A DNA stretch of 64,000 nt from contig CAKUDG010000008.1 of NCBI GenBank assembly GCA_934644965.1, forward strand, positions 1-64,000, given 5' to 3'. Within the stretch, counting starts at the first letter, position 1. Every line of letters begins with the position of its first letter. Origin of the DNA: an uncultured Victivallales bacterium (GTDB taxonomy: Bacteria; Verrucomicrobiota; Lentisphaeria; Victivallales; UBA1829). Below, one piece after another: positions 50,877-61,100 of the stretch. Under the pieces are notes generated by a model. The model had not been told where the DNA came from. It saw nothing but the letters and a program-made list of their open reading frames with translations, and made no database searches. Made by a program: the position numbers and the translations under genes.

Positions 50877-50952
50877 AGGAGTGTAGCTCAGTTGGTAGAG
50901 CAGCGGTCTCCAAAACCGCAGGTCGTGAGTTCGAGCCTCTCCGCTCCTGCCA
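50877..50952 (+). tRNA. tRNA-Trp (CCA anticodon)
   Basis: 76 bases with encoded CCA. Acceptor AGGAGTG/CGCTCCT (one T-G), D-arm TAGCTCAGTTGGTAGAGC, anticodon loop CTCCAAA with CCA, T-arm GTGAGTTCGAGCCTCTC. Placed before secE as in many bacteria. Confidence 0.97.
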
Positions 50953-51051
50953 TATTTTATTTTATTCAGGAGGCGAGATCCCGGGGGTCTGGGTCCGGAA
51001 ACGGGATGAAGCCTGTCAGAAGAACGGACCGGAAATGGATATTCACTGGCA

Positions 51052-51246
51052 ATGAGCATCTTTGCTAAAATAAGAATTTTCATTGAAAACACGATGGAGG
51101 AGATGCGGAAGAGCAACTGGCCGACGAGGGACCAGCTGCTGGAATCCACACTTCTTGTTTTGGTGGCTCTTGTGATCACGGCTGCGTTTGTTGCCGGTGT
51201 AGACCAGATACTGTACAGAGTGATTACGTTTCTGACCACTTTTTGA
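51052..51246 (+). CDS. secE: Preprotein translocase subunit SecE
   Basis: 64 residues: a short amphipathic N-terminal helix with EEMRKSNWPTRDQLLEST, the conserved SecE signature, and one membrane helix (LLVLVALVITAAFVAGVDQIL). It stabilises SecY in the inner-membrane translocon. Single-helix form, typical outside enterobacteria. Followed by nusG after 67 bases. Confidence 0.95.
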   Translation: MSIFAKIRIFIENTMEEMRKSNWPTRDQLLESTLLVLVALVITAAFVAGVDQILYRVITFLTTF

Positions 51247-51313
51247 GTGCAGGTGGCCGGATTACACACAGAGTTGAAAGAAATCTGCGGAAGCTCTCGG
51301 GAATAGGAAACGA

Positions 51314-51892
51314 ATGATGGACGGTGAGATAGACAGAAGCAAAGGGCAGTGGTTTGTTCTCCATACGCTTTCCGGGTATGAAAAACGTGTGAAGGAGAAC
51401 ATAGAGAAGCAGATGCAGCTTGAGGACTCGACACTTCCCGTCTATGAGGTACTGATTCCCATGGAGAGGGTGTCTGAGATCAAGAACGGGAAACGGACCT
51501 ATGCGGACCGGAAATTTTTTCCGGGCTATGTTCTGATCCGGATGGATTTGTATAAGGATGACAACAGTCTGAATGAGAAGGCGTGGTATTTTATTCGTGA
51601 CATTCAGGGAGTGATCTCCTTCATTGGCGGCGGGGATCGACCGCAGCCGCTGTCTGAATCCGAGGTGAAGGATCTGATGCGTCAGATCGTCTCTCCAGAG
51701 GAGAAGGCGAAGCCGAAGATACAGTACGAGATTGGCGAGACAGTCCGAATCAAGGACGGAGCGTTTGAGAATTTTGAAGGTGTGATAGAAGAGATAGATG
51801 CGGAACGCGGGAAACTGAAACTGATGGTTTCGATATTCGGGCGTTCCACACCGGTTGAATTGGAGTTCTGGCAGGTCGGCCGTGAAGAGTAA
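51314..51892 (+). CDS. nusG: Transcription termination/antitermination protein NusG
   Basis: 192 residues. NGN domain (WFVLHTLSGYEKRVKENIEKQM, RKFFPGYVLIRMDL, FIRDIQGVISFIGGGDRP) and C-terminal KOW domain (GETVRIKDGAFENFEGVIEEIDAERGKLKLMVSIFGRSTPVELEFWQV). It couples RNA polymerase to the ribosome or Rho. A 95-base gap precedes rplK. Confidence 0.97.
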   Translation: MMDGEIDRSKGQWFVLHTLSGYEKRVKENIEKQMQLEDSTLPVYEVLIPMERVSEIKNGKRTYADRKFFPGYVLIRMDLYKDDNSLNEKAWYFIRDIQGVISFIGGGDRPQPLSESEVKDLMRQIVSPEEKAKPKIQYEIGETVRIKDGAFENFEGVIEEIDAERGKLKLMVSIFGRSTPVELEFWQVGREE

Positions 51893-51987
51893 GTAGCTCT
51901 TGAGGGCCGGAAACTCATGATATCATAGTGCCGCGGCGTGGGAGGGAGCCTGTCATTCCGAACCATGGCGCGGGAACGGAGAATAAG

Positions 51988-52416
51988 ATGGCGAAAAAGG
52001 TAACAGCGGAAATACGATTGCAGATTCCCGCGGGTGCAGCCAATCCGGCCCCTCCAGTGGGACCGGCACTGGGTCAGGCCGGCGTGAACATCATGGAATT
52101 CTGCAAGCAGTTCAACGCCGCAACGCAGTCACAGGCGGGGATGGTGATTCCCGTGGTGATCACTGTCTACCAGGATCGTTCGTTCACGTTCGTCACGAAG
52201 TCGCCGCCGGCAGCGGTTTTGATCAAGAAAGTTGCCGGTCTTGCGAGCGGGTCGAAGACCCCCGGTCGGGAGAGTGCGGGAAAGATTACGCGTTCTCAGA
52301 TCCGGCAGATCGTGGAGACGAAGAAGAACGATATCAACGCCCGGAGCGAGGAGGCCGCGATGAAGATCATCGAAGGGACTGCGCGCAGCATGGGAGTCGA
52401 GGTGGTAGATGGCTAA
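51988..52416 (+). CDS. rplK: 50S ribosomal protein L11
   Basis: 142 residues starting MAKKVTAEIRLQIPAGAANPAPPVGPALGQAGVNIMEFCKQFN, with the proline-rich PAPPVGPALGQ motif that contacts 23S rRNA at the GTPase centre. Start ATG 51988 matches the L11 N-terminus. Its last eight bases overlap rplA. Confidence 0.97.
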   Translation: MAKKVTAEIRLQIPAGAANPAPPVGPALGQAGVNIMEFCKQFNAATQSQAGMVIPVVITVYQDRSFTFVTKSPPAAVLIKKVAGLASGSKTPGRESAGKITRSQIRQIVETKKNDINARSEEAAMKIIEGTARSMGVEVVDG

Positions 52417-53116
52417 GAGGAGCAAACTTTACAGAGCTCAGCTTGAGAAGTATGAGAAGCTGAAGCAGTACACCCTCGCCGATGCTGTGAAGCTTCTGAA
52501 GGAATTTCCGGCGGTGAAGTTTGACCAGACAGTCGAGCTGTCGTTCAAGCTGGGAGTGGATCCGAAGCAGACGGATCAGACTGTCCGTGGTGCGGTTCCG
52601 CTTCCTCGTGGGACTGGGAAGAAGGTTTCGGTCGTTGTCATTGCCGATGACGAGAGACACCGTCAGGAAGCGCTTGATTCCGGAGCGGATGTTGTGGGTT
52701 TTGAAGACGTTCTTGCCCGCATCAAGGAAGGCTGGTTGGATTTTGACGTGCTGATTGCGACACCTTCAGCGATGTCTCAGGTGCGTCCGCTCGGCCGTCA
52801 GCTGGGTCCGAAGGGACTGATGCCGAATCCGAAGACCGGGACTGTGACGGACAAGGTCGGACATGCCGTTGCGGAAGCGAAAGCGGGACGTGTTGAGTTT
52901 CGTGCGGACAAAGGAGCCTGTGTACAGGTTCCGATCGGGAAACTTTCATTTGAAGCGGATGCTCTCTGCGAGAATGCGATTGCCGTGGTCAGAGCGCTTG
53001 TGAAGGCCAAGCCGGCGTCTGCCAAAGGAGTGTACATTCAGAGTGTGACACTTTCGGGCACGATGACTCCGGGTATCAAGATAGACACACGAGAAGTGAC
53101 TAAGGAGATGCCATGA
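52409..53116 (+). CDS. rplA: 50S ribosomal protein L1
   Basis: 235 residues with FDQTVELSFKLGVDPKQTDQTVRGAVPLPRGTGK and GPKGLMPNPKTGTVT, the L1 signature. Besides building the L1 stalk, L1 commonly represses its own rplK-rplA mRNA. Overlaps rplK by eight and rplJ by four bases. Confidence 0.97.
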   Translation: MAKRSKLYRAQLEKYEKLKQYTLADAVKLLKEFPAVKFDQTVELSFKLGVDPKQTDQTVRGAVPLPRGTGKKVSVVVIADDERHRQEALDSGADVVGFEDVLARIKEGWLDFDVLIATPSAMSQVRPLGRQLGPKGLMPNPKTGTVTDKVGHAVAEAKAGRVEFRADKGACVQVPIGKLSFEADALCENAIAVVRALVKAKPASAKGVYIQSVTLSGTMTPGIKIDTREVTKEMP

Positions 53117-53643
53117 GAGCTGAAAGAATTCAAATTGCGAATGATATCGCGAAACTGCTGACATCCTCTGAGTATCTTTACTTTGTGACCTACAAAGGGT
53201 TGAAGGTAAAGGAGATGAATGCTTTCCGCAGTCAGCTTGACAAGAACGGTGCGGAATGTCATGTTCTGAAGAACCGTCTTGTGCGCAAGGTGGCGGAGCT
53301 GAACGGGCTTCATGCGCTTGCGGAGACGAAGATTGTCGGGGACACGGCAGTGGTTCTGGGGAAGGGAGACGCCGGAGCGGTGGCGAAAGTCATTGAAGAC
53401 TTTTCCAAGACGACGAAAGGTGTTCTTGCCCCGAAATGCGGTTATTATGAAGGTGCGATGCTTTCCGAGGCGGAAGTGCTGGCCATAGCCGCGCTGCCTT
53501 CGAAGGATGCGCTCCGTGCCCAGCTTCTCGGTCTTCTGGCCGCAGTGCCGACCGGACTGGTGAGAGTGCTGAATGCGAAGGCGTCGAGCATTGTAAACGT
53601 GATCAACGCTTACAAAGAGAAATTAGAAAAACAGTCGAACTGA
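53113..53643 (+). CDS. rplJ: 50S ribosomal protein L10
   Basis: 176 residues: SSEYLYFVTYKGLKVKEMNAFRSQL, CHVLKNRLVRKV, and the C-terminal helix that binds L12 dimers (LVRVLNAKASSIVNVINAYKEKLEKQ). It forms the base of the L12 stalk. Start overlaps the rplA stop (ATGA). Confidence 0.96.
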   Translation: MRAERIQIANDIAKLLTSSEYLYFVTYKGLKVKEMNAFRSQLDKNGAECHVLKNRLVRKVAELNGLHALAETKIVGDTAVVLGKGDAGAVAKVIEDFSKTTKGVLAPKCGYYEGAMLSEAEVLAIAALPSKDALRAQLLGLLAAVPTGLVRVLNAKASSIVNVINAYKEKLEKQSN

Positions 53644-53676
53644 AATAAAATCGTCATCAAACGGAGGTCAATAGAA

Positions 53677-54084
53677 ATGGCTGAAGAAGCAAAAGTGGAA
53701 GTCACGCAGGAAATGGAGCAGTTCATCTCCTATGTTGAGAAGCTCTCTGTTCTGGAACTCTCCAAACTGGTCAAGGCTCTGGAAGATAGGCTGGGAGTGA
53801 GTGCGGCGGCTCCTGTTGCCGTTGCCGCGGCGCCCGCGGCGGCTGCGGCTGCAGCGCCTGCTGAAGAGGAGAAGACTGAATTCAATGTGATTCTTGCGGA
53901 AATCGGAGCGAACAAAGTTGCGGTGATCAAGGAAGTCCGTGCCATCACGGGTCTCGGGCTGAAGGACGCCAAGGATCTTGTGGAAGCCGCTCCGAAGCAG
54001 ATCAAGGAAGGCGTTTCCAAGGACGACGCCAAGAAGATCAAGGAACAGCTCGAAGCAGCTGGGGCCAAGGTTGAAGTCAAGTAA
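53677..54084 (+). CDS. rplL: 50S ribosomal protein L7/L12
   Basis: 135 residues: N-terminal dimerisation helix (FISYVEKLSVLELSKLVKALEDRLGVSAAA), an Ala/Pro-rich hinge, and the C-terminal domain EFNVILAEIGANKVAVIKEVRAITGLGLKDAKDLVE...KIKEQLEAAGAKVEVK. It recruits translational GTPases. Followed by a hairpin before rpoB. Confidence 0.97.
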   Translation: MAEEAKVEVTQEMEQFISYVEKLSVLELSKLVKALEDRLGVSAAAPVAVAAAPAAAAAAAPAEEEKTEFNVILAEIGANKVAVIKEVRAITGLGLKDAKDLVEAAPKQIKEGVSKDDAKKIKEQLEAAGAKVEVK

Positions 54085-54118
54085 ATTGACTGGACCGGAA
54101 AAGACAGCCGGTTTCGTT

Positions 54119-54156
54119 ACGGCGGGGGAATCCGATCATCAGGAGTCCCCCGTCGT
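54119..54156 (+). terminator. Attenuator-like hairpin between rplL and rpoB
   Basis: ACGGCGGGGG (54119-54128) pairs with CCCCCGTCGT (54147-54156), 10 pairs with one G-T, loop of 18 bases; no long T run. Position matches the partial terminator that lowers rpoBC expression relative to rplJL in other bacteria. Confidence 0.65.
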
Positions 54157-54265
54157 TCCTATGTGTTAAAATCCGTGGCAGGCCGCACGCGGATTGCGTT
54201 ATTGTAATTCTTCTCAAATAACGTTGCGCCAAGACAGCTCTCGCCAACCAATACAGGGTGGAATA

Positions 54266-57200
54266 ATGCCTGAACGCGTCAATTTCGGAAAATTAGAGGA
54301 CGTGCTTGAAATTCCGGACCTTATCGGGGTCCAGGTGGATTCTTACAAGTCATTTCTTCAATTGGACGTAACTCCAGAAAACAGATCAAACCAAGGCCTC
54401 CAGGAAGTCTTCAACGAAGTTTTTCCCATTGAAAGCTTTGATAAACAAATTCTTCTTGAATTTGTCTCCTATACGATCGGCACACCCAAGAAGGGGATTG
54501 TCGACTGCATCAAGGACGGCGATTCCTACAGTGCGCCGCTCCATGTGGATTTCAGACTGAAAAATAAAGATGTCATTATTGATGAGAAAGTCTATCTCGG
54601 TGAGATTCCGATGATGACCGAGAGCGGTTCCTTTGTCATAAACGGAGCCGAACGCGTGATCATCAGCCAGCTTCACAGATCTCCCGGGATTTGTTTTGAA
54701 AAGACCAGACATTCCTCCGGTCACACATTGTATTCATTCCGGATCATTCCCGACCGCGGCTCCTGGATGGAAGTCCAGTTCGACATCAACGGGATGATCT
54801 ATATTTATCTCGACCGCCGCAGAAGAAGAAGGAAGTTCCTCATCACCACGTTCCTTCGCGCCATCGGCTATGACACGACGAGAGATATTGTGTCCGCCGC
54901 TTATGAAATCAAAAAAATGACGCCGTCACAGCTTCTGAAAGATTCCGATGTGTCGGCCTATTATACTTTTGAACCTGTCCTCTCACCCGACGGAGCTGTT
55001 CTTGCGGAAGAGTTCATTCAGCTGACGGAAAGTCATGTGAAGGCGTTTTCCGACGCGAAGCTCAAGAATGTCGAGCTGGCGTATGTTCCCGGCGGGCATG
55101 CGTATCTGATCAACTGCCTTGCGAAAGATCCGGCCAGGACGCCCGACGATGCGCTGAAGGAAATCTACCGCAGAATGCGTCCCGGAGATCCTCCGAGCAT
55201 TGCCAATGCAAAACAGCTGATCAAGCGTCTTTTCTTCGACATCAAGAGATATGATCTCGGGACCGTCGGCCGCTACAAACTCAATGAACGGCTCGGCCTT
55301 GACATTGACCCGAAGGAGCGCATTCTTCATAAAGAGGACCTCATGGAGGCCACGAAGGCTTTGATGCAGCTGAACAACACGGGCGGACAAACGGATGACA
55401 TCGATCACCTTGGAAGCCGTCGTGTGAGACCTGTCGGAGAACTTCTTCAGAATCACTGCCGTGTGGGGCTTCTCCGTACCGAGCGCCTCATCAAGGAGCG
55501 CATGACACTGATCAATGCGGATGAGACAGGTATTACACCGAACAAGCTGGTCAATCCGAAAGCGTTTATCGGAGTTGTCCGTGACTTTTTTGCAAGGAAT
55601 CAGCTTTCGCAGTTCATGGATCAGACCAATCCGCTGTCTGAGCTGACAAACAAGCGCCGTCTGAGTGCTCTGGGGCCCGGCGGACTCAGCCGCGACCGTG
55701 CCGGATTTGAAGTGCGTGACGTGCATCCGAGCCATTACGGACGAATCTGCCCGATTGAAACGCCGGAAGGCCCGAATATCGGACTGATTTCATCGATGTC
55801 GCTGTATTCCAGGATCAATCCGTTCGGTTTTCTGGAGACGCCGTACAGGCGCGTGGAAAACGGGATTGTCACGAACAAGATTGATTATCTGACCGCGGAC
55901 AAGGAAGAGAATTTTGTGATTGCGCAGGCCAATGCGCCTCTGAATGAGAAGCATGCGTTTGTGAATCCGATGGTCATGTCCCGTTTTCGCGGGGGAGAGA
56001 CGGCGGAATGTCCGCGTGAAGATGTGGACTACATGGACGTGTCGCCGAAACAGCTTGTGAGCGCGGCGGCGGGTCTGATTCCGTTCCTTGAGCATGACGA
56101 TGCGAACCGCGCCCTGATGGGATCCAACATGCAGCGTCAGGCCGTGCCGCTTCTGGTGACCGATTCCCCGTATGTGGGAACGGGCATGGAAAAGAAGGTG
56201 GCGGTGGATTCCCGGGCGGTGATTTCGTCGAAGACGGACGGGATTGTGGCGGAAGTGTCGGCTTCACAGATTGTGGTGACCTCGGACGGGAAGACGCGTC
56301 AGGAGACGTCAGATCCCTCGCCCGCGGTGTATGATCTGACGAAATATCTCAGGAGCAATGCTGGGACTTGCATCAATCAGCGTCCGATTGTCCGCAGTGG
56401 ACAGACGGTTTCTGTCGGGGATCCGATTGCGGACGGAGCGGCGACCCAGCAGGGGGAACTGGCGCTCGGGAAGAACGTTTTTGTCGCCTTCATGCCGTGG
56501 TGCGGATATAACTTTGAAGACGCCATCGTGCTGAGCGAACGTCTTGTGAAGGAAGACGTCTACACGAGCGTGCATATTGACGAATTTGAAATCAACAGCC
56601 GCGATACGAAGCTCGGGCCGGAGGAAATCACCTGCGATATTCCGAACGTGAGTGAAGAAGCGCTCCGGAATCTGGGAGTGGACGGGGTGGTTCGTCTGGG
56701 TGCGGAAGTGAAGCCCGGGGACATTCTTGTCGGGAAGATCACGCCGAAGTCGGAGACGGAACTGGCTCCCGAGGAGCGTCTTCTCCGCGCGATTTTCGGT
56801 GAAAAGGCTGCGGATGTGAAGGATTCGAGTCTGATTGTTCCGAGCGGGAAGGGCGGGATCGTGATGGATGTGCGGATCGAATATGCGAAGGATCCGAACC
56901 GTCAGGCCATGACGAAGTCTGAGCGCCGCCGTCAGATCAAGCATGCCAAGGACATGTACAAGGAACAGTACAACGCGCTGCTTGACGAGCTGACGGAAAA
57001 ACTGTCGGAAGCTCTGCTCGGACAGAAACTTTCCCAGCCCATTTATGATACTTCGACCGGGATGGACGTGGTTCTGATATCTCCGAACCGGAAAGTGACA
57101 CGGCCTTCGATCAGCAAACTTGCCGCCGTCTACAACTCCTACCGGATGGATGACTGCCCGGTGAAAACGGTGATAGATTCCATCGTGATGTCGTTCAAGC

Positions 57201-58090
57201 CCCGTTTCATGAGTCTGGAGCAGAACCGGAAAGAGGCGATTGATTCCTTTGAGTCCGGAGATTCGGAGGAGACGGGAGTCATCAAGAAGGTCAAAGTGTA
57301 TGTGGCCTCGAAGCGGAAAGTGCAGGTTGGCGACAAGATGGCCGGCCGTCATGGGAACAAGGGTATTGTTGCGCGGATCGTGCCTGTGGAAGACATGCCG
57401 TTCCTGAAAGACGGGACCCCGGTGGACATTGTGCTGAATCCGCTGGGCGTGCCTTCCCGAATGAATATCGGCCAGGTGCTTGAGACGCATCTGGGATGGG
57501 CTGCGTACATGCTGGGCATGAAGGTGGCGACGCCGGTGTTCGACGGGATTTCCGAAGAGAAAATCATCGAGCTCATGAAGGAGGCGAACCAGAAAATCGC
57601 CCGCGAAAAGGGCGAGGACTTCAAATGGGGATTCAAGACCCTTCCGAACGGTGAGGATGTCTTCGACGGGAAAACTGATCTTTACGACGGCCGGACCGGC
57701 AACCGTTTTGATCAGCGCGTGACCGTTGGGGAAATCTACATGCTGAAGCTGGACCATCTTGTGGCGAACAAGATTCATGCCAGAGCCGTCGGGCCGTATT
57801 CGCTGGTGACACAGCAGCCCCTTGGCGGGAAGGCGCAGCATGGAGGCCAGCGCTTCGGAGAAATGGAAGTCTGGGCACTGGAAGCGTACGGAGCCGCCCA
57901 TACTCTGCAGGAAATGCTGACGGTCAAGAGTGATGATGTGACCGGGAGAGCGCGCATTTACGAGTCGATTGTGAGAGGCCAGAATGTGCTGGAACCCGGG
58001 AGACCGGAATCGTTCAATGTTCTTCTGAAGGAAATGCAGAGTTTGGGTCTCGATGTGCGCACGGTGAAGCGTACAGAGCTTCCGAAGTAA
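54266..58090 (+). CDS. rpoB: DNA-directed RNA polymerase subunit beta
   Basis: 1274 residues from MPERVNFGKLEDVLEIPDLIGVQVDSYKSFLQ. An in-frame start at 54194 would add 24 unconserved residues. Recognisable regions include the rifampicin-pocket segment NQLSQFMDQTNPLSELTNKRRLSALGPGGLSRDRAGFEVRDVHPSHYGRICPIETPEGPNIGLI and the C-terminal VGEIYMLKLDHLVANKIHARAVGPYSLVTQQPLGGKAQHGGQRFGEMEVWALEAYGAAHTLQEML. The canonical Asp, His and Ser residues of the pocket are present, predicting a rifampicin-sensitive type. 22 bases before rpoC. Confidence 0.98.
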   Translation: MPERVNFGKLEDVLEIPDLIGVQVDSYKSFLQLDVTPENRSNQGLQEVFNEVFPIESFDKQILLEFVSYTIGTPKKGIVDCIKDGDSYSAPLHVDFRLKNKDVIIDEKVYLGEIPMMTESGSFVINGAERVIISQLHRSPGICFEKTRHSSGHTLYSFRIIPDRGSWMEVQFDINGMIYIYLDRRRRRRKFLITTFLRAIGYDTTRDIVSAAYEIKKMTPSQLLKDSDVSAYYTFEPVLSPDGAVLAEEFIQLTESHVKAFSDAKLKNVELAYVPGGHAYLINCLAKDPARTPDDALKEIYRRMRPGDPPSIANAKQLIKRLFFDIKRYDLGTVGRYKLNERLGLDIDPKERILHKEDLMEATKALMQLNNTGGQTDDIDHLGSRRVRPVGELLQNHCRVGLLRTERLIKERMTLINADETGITPNKLVNPKAFIGVVRDFFARNQLSQFMDQTNPLSELTNKRRLSALGPGGLSRDRAGFEVRDVHPSHYGRICPIETPEGPNIGLISSMSLYSRINPFGFLETPYRRVENGIVTNKIDYLTADKEENFVIAQANAPLNEKHAFVNPMVMSRFRGGETAECPREDVDYMDVSPKQLVSAAAGLIPFLEHDDANRALMGSNMQRQAVPLLVTDSPYVGTGMEKKVAVDSRAVISSKTDGIVAEVSASQIVVTSDGKTRQETSDPSPAVYDLTKYLRSNAGTCINQRPIVRSGQTVSVGDPIADGAATQQGELALGKNVFVAFMPWCGYNFEDAIVLSERLVKEDVYTSVHIDEFEINSRDTKLGPEEITCDIPNVSEEALRNLGVDGVVRLGAEVKPGDILVGKITPKSETELAPEERLLRAIFGEKAADVKDSSLIVPSGKGGIVMDVRIEYAKDPNRQAMTKSERRRQIKHAKDMYKEQYNALLDELTEKLSEALLGQKLSQPIYDTSTGMDVVLISPNRKVTRPSISKLAAVYNSYRMDDCPVKTVIDSIVMSFKPRFMSLEQNRKEAIDSFESGDSEETGVIKKVKVYVASKRKVQVGDKMAGRHGNKGIVARIVPVEDMPFLKDGTPVDIVLNPLGVPSRMNIGQVLETHLGWAAYMLGMKVATPVFDGISEEKIIELMKEANQKIAREKGEDFKWGFKTLPNGEDVFDGKTDLYDGRTGNRFDQRVTVGEIYMLKLDHLVANKIHARAVGPYSLVTQQPLGGKAQHGGQRFGEMEVWALEAYGAAHTLQEMLTVKSDDVTGRARIYESIVRGQNVLEPGRPESFNVLLKEMQSLGLDVRTVKRTELPK

Positions 58091-58112
58091 ATAACACGCG
58101 GAGGAATCCAGA

Positions 58113-61100
58113 GTGATTGACAATAGCTATAGCAAGGACAAGCCGGGACAGCAGCCGTATCAGCCGCTGAGCGCGTTTGAAGCCGTCGTAATCAAGGTGG
58201 CTTCACCGGAAGTGATACGGTCCTGGAGTCACGGGGAAATCAAGAATCCGGAAACGATCAACTACCGGAGCTTCAAGCCGGAAAAGGGCGGTCTTTTCTG
58301 TGAAAAGATTTTCGGACCTCAGCGTGACTGGGAATGCAACTGCGGGAAATACAAACGCGTCAAACATAAGGGGATCATCTGCGACCGCTGCGGAGTCGAG
58401 GTGACTCTTTCCAAAGTCAGACGCGAACGGATGGGACATATCGAACTGGCGGTGCCGGTTTCCCATATCTGGTTTTTCAAGTGCATGCCGAGCCGTATCG
58501 GCCTCATGCTCGACATGACGGCCAGAACGCTGGAACGCATCATTTATTATGAAGACTGGGTGGTTGTGGATCCCGGCGACACTCCTCTGAGACTGGGAGA
58601 ATCGCTGGATGAAATCAATTATCGTCAGGCTCTCGATGAATACGGAGACGCCTTCAAGGCGGATATGGGGGCGCCGGCCATCCGGACCCTTCTCCAGATG
58701 ATCGAGCTCGAACCGCTTAAGGCGGATCTGGAAGTGCAGCTTTCCGCGACGAAGAACAAGGCAATCCGGAAAAAACTTTCCAAGCGGTTGCGTCTGGTGG
58801 AGGGATTCATCTCCAGCAATTCGCGTCCGGAATGGATGATTCTGGAAGTGTTGCCGGTGATTCCGCCGGATCTGCGTCCTCTGGTGCCGCTGGAAGGAGG
58901 ACGTTTCGCGACGTCCGACCTGAACGACCTCTACCGCCGTGTCATCAACCGCAACAACCGTCTGAAGAATCTGCTGCAGCTCAGAACGCCGGAAGTGATT
59001 ATCCGGAATGAGAAGAGAATGCTTCAGGAAGCGGTGGACGCGCTGATGGACAACGGGCGTCATGGACGGGCCGTCACCGGGGCGGGGAATCGACCGCTGA
59101 AATCGCTGAGCGACATGCTCAAGGGGAAACAGGGGCGTTTTCGTCAGAACCTGCTGGGAAAACGCGTGGATTATTCCGGCCGTTCCGTGATTGTTGTGGG
59201 GCCTGAACTCAAACTCATGCAGTGCGGGATCCCGAAAAAGATGGCTCTGATTCTGTTTGAGCCGTTCATCATCCGTCATCTGAAAGGACGCGGCTACGCC
59301 CATACGGTCCGCGGCGCGAAAAAGATGATAGAGCGCGGCGAGCCGATTGTGTGGGATATTCTGGAGGAGGTGACCAAGGGACATCCCGTGATGCTGAACC
59401 GGGCTCCGACTCTGCACCGTCTCAGTATCCAGGCGTTTGATCCGATTCTGATTGAAGGATCCGCCCTCCGGCTTCATCCTCTGGTCTGTACGGCGTACAA
59501 CGCGGACTTCGACGGCGACCAGATGGCTGTGCATGTTCCTCTCTCCGCCGCGGCGCAGCTGGAATGCAAGCTTCTGATGCTGGCGACCAACAACATCTTC
59601 TCTCCGGCGAACGGGAAACCCATCACGACTCCGACGCAGGACATCACCCTCGGCGTGTATTACCTGACGATTCCGCCGATGAATCCCGATACTGCGCGAA
59701 TCTTCAAGGACGTGCACGAAGTTCTTTTCGCGCTGGATACCGGACACATCAAGATTCATGATGCGATCAAACTTCCGAATCCGGATTACGGAATCGACAC
59801 TCCGCGCGGAGTGAAGGATGCGAAATTCATCATCACCACGCCCGGGCGCTGCATCTTCAACCGGATCTGGGACAAGAGCCTCGGATTTTACAACGGACTG
59901 GCCAAGAAAAAGGAAATCGGGAAACTGATTGCCCAGGCCTATGAGTATATCGGGCATGACAAGACGATTCTTCTGCTGGACGCATTGAAGAATCTGGGAT
60001 ACGAATACGCCACGGTGGCCGGTTTCTCGATATCCATAGCGGATATGTCTGTGCCGAAGACGAAGGCGGATCTGATTGCGAAGGCGAGACTGGAAATCGA
60101 AAAGATCACCAGTCAGTACAACAACGGTGTGCTGACGGACGGGGAACGTCACAACAAGATTGTCGACGTGTGGACCCAGACTTCCAACCAGGTGGCCAAT
60201 GATCTTTTTGCCGAATCGGAAGCCGCGAGCAAGAAGGCGATCAATCCGGTGTATTCGATGCTGGATTCCGGAGCTCGAGGAAGCAAGGACCAGATCCGTC
60301 AGCTTGCAGGTATGCGCGGACTGATGGCGAAACCTTCCGGAGATATTATTGAACGACCGATTCTGTCCAACTTCCGTGAAGGGCTGACGGTGCTGGAATA
60401 CTTTATTTCCACACACGGAGCGCGCAAGGGACTTGCCGATACCGCGCTCAAGACCGCCGACTCGGGATACATGACCAGAAAGCTGGTCGATGTGGCTCAG
60501 GACATCATCTGCCGTTCCGAAGACTGCGGGACGCTGAAAGGAATCTGGGTGAGCGCGATTGTGGAAGGGGACGACGAGATGCTTCCGCTGAAAGACCGTC
60601 TTCTCGGCCGCTTCAGCGCGCAGGACATCCGTGACCCGGCGTATGACGACGGCCGTCTCATCATTGCAGCGGGCGAGGAATTCACCCCGGAAATTGCGGA
60701 CCGGATCAAGGCATGCGGAATCAACCGTGTTCTGATCAGGTCGGTGCTGACGTGCGAAGTGGAACACGGTGTCTGTGTGAAATGTTACGGGAAGAATCTG
60801 GCGACGGACAAGAATGCGGAAGTCGGCGATGCGCTTGGGATCATAGCCGCGCAGTCCATCGGGGAGCCCGGCACGCAGCTGACGATGAGAACGTTCCATA
60901 TCGGAGGGACGGCATCATCGGCGTACAAGCAGCCGGTCATCAATGCCCGTAACCCCGGGACGGTCCGTTTTGAAAACCTCCGTCTTGTGAAAGACGAGAA
61001 GGGGCAGACCCTTGTGGTGAACAAGAACGGATTCATCGTGGTTTACGACGCTGAGAAGGCGAAACAGGCGGAAGCCCGCGCCCGTGCCCGTGCCAAGGAA

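Noticed and set aside
54194..54265. Upstream start for rpoB
   Set aside because: The extra 24 residues are not conserved and MPERVNFGKLEDVL matches the family N-terminus.
56309..58123. A 604-codon open frame antisense to rpoB
   Set aside because: Same reason: antisense shadow of a highly conserved gene.
58203..60899. An 898-codon open frame antisense to rpoC
   Set aside because: It mirrors the codon structure of rpoC, has no ribosome binding site or conserved domain, and its Arg/His/Phe-rich composition is typical of antisense frames in this GC-rich genome.
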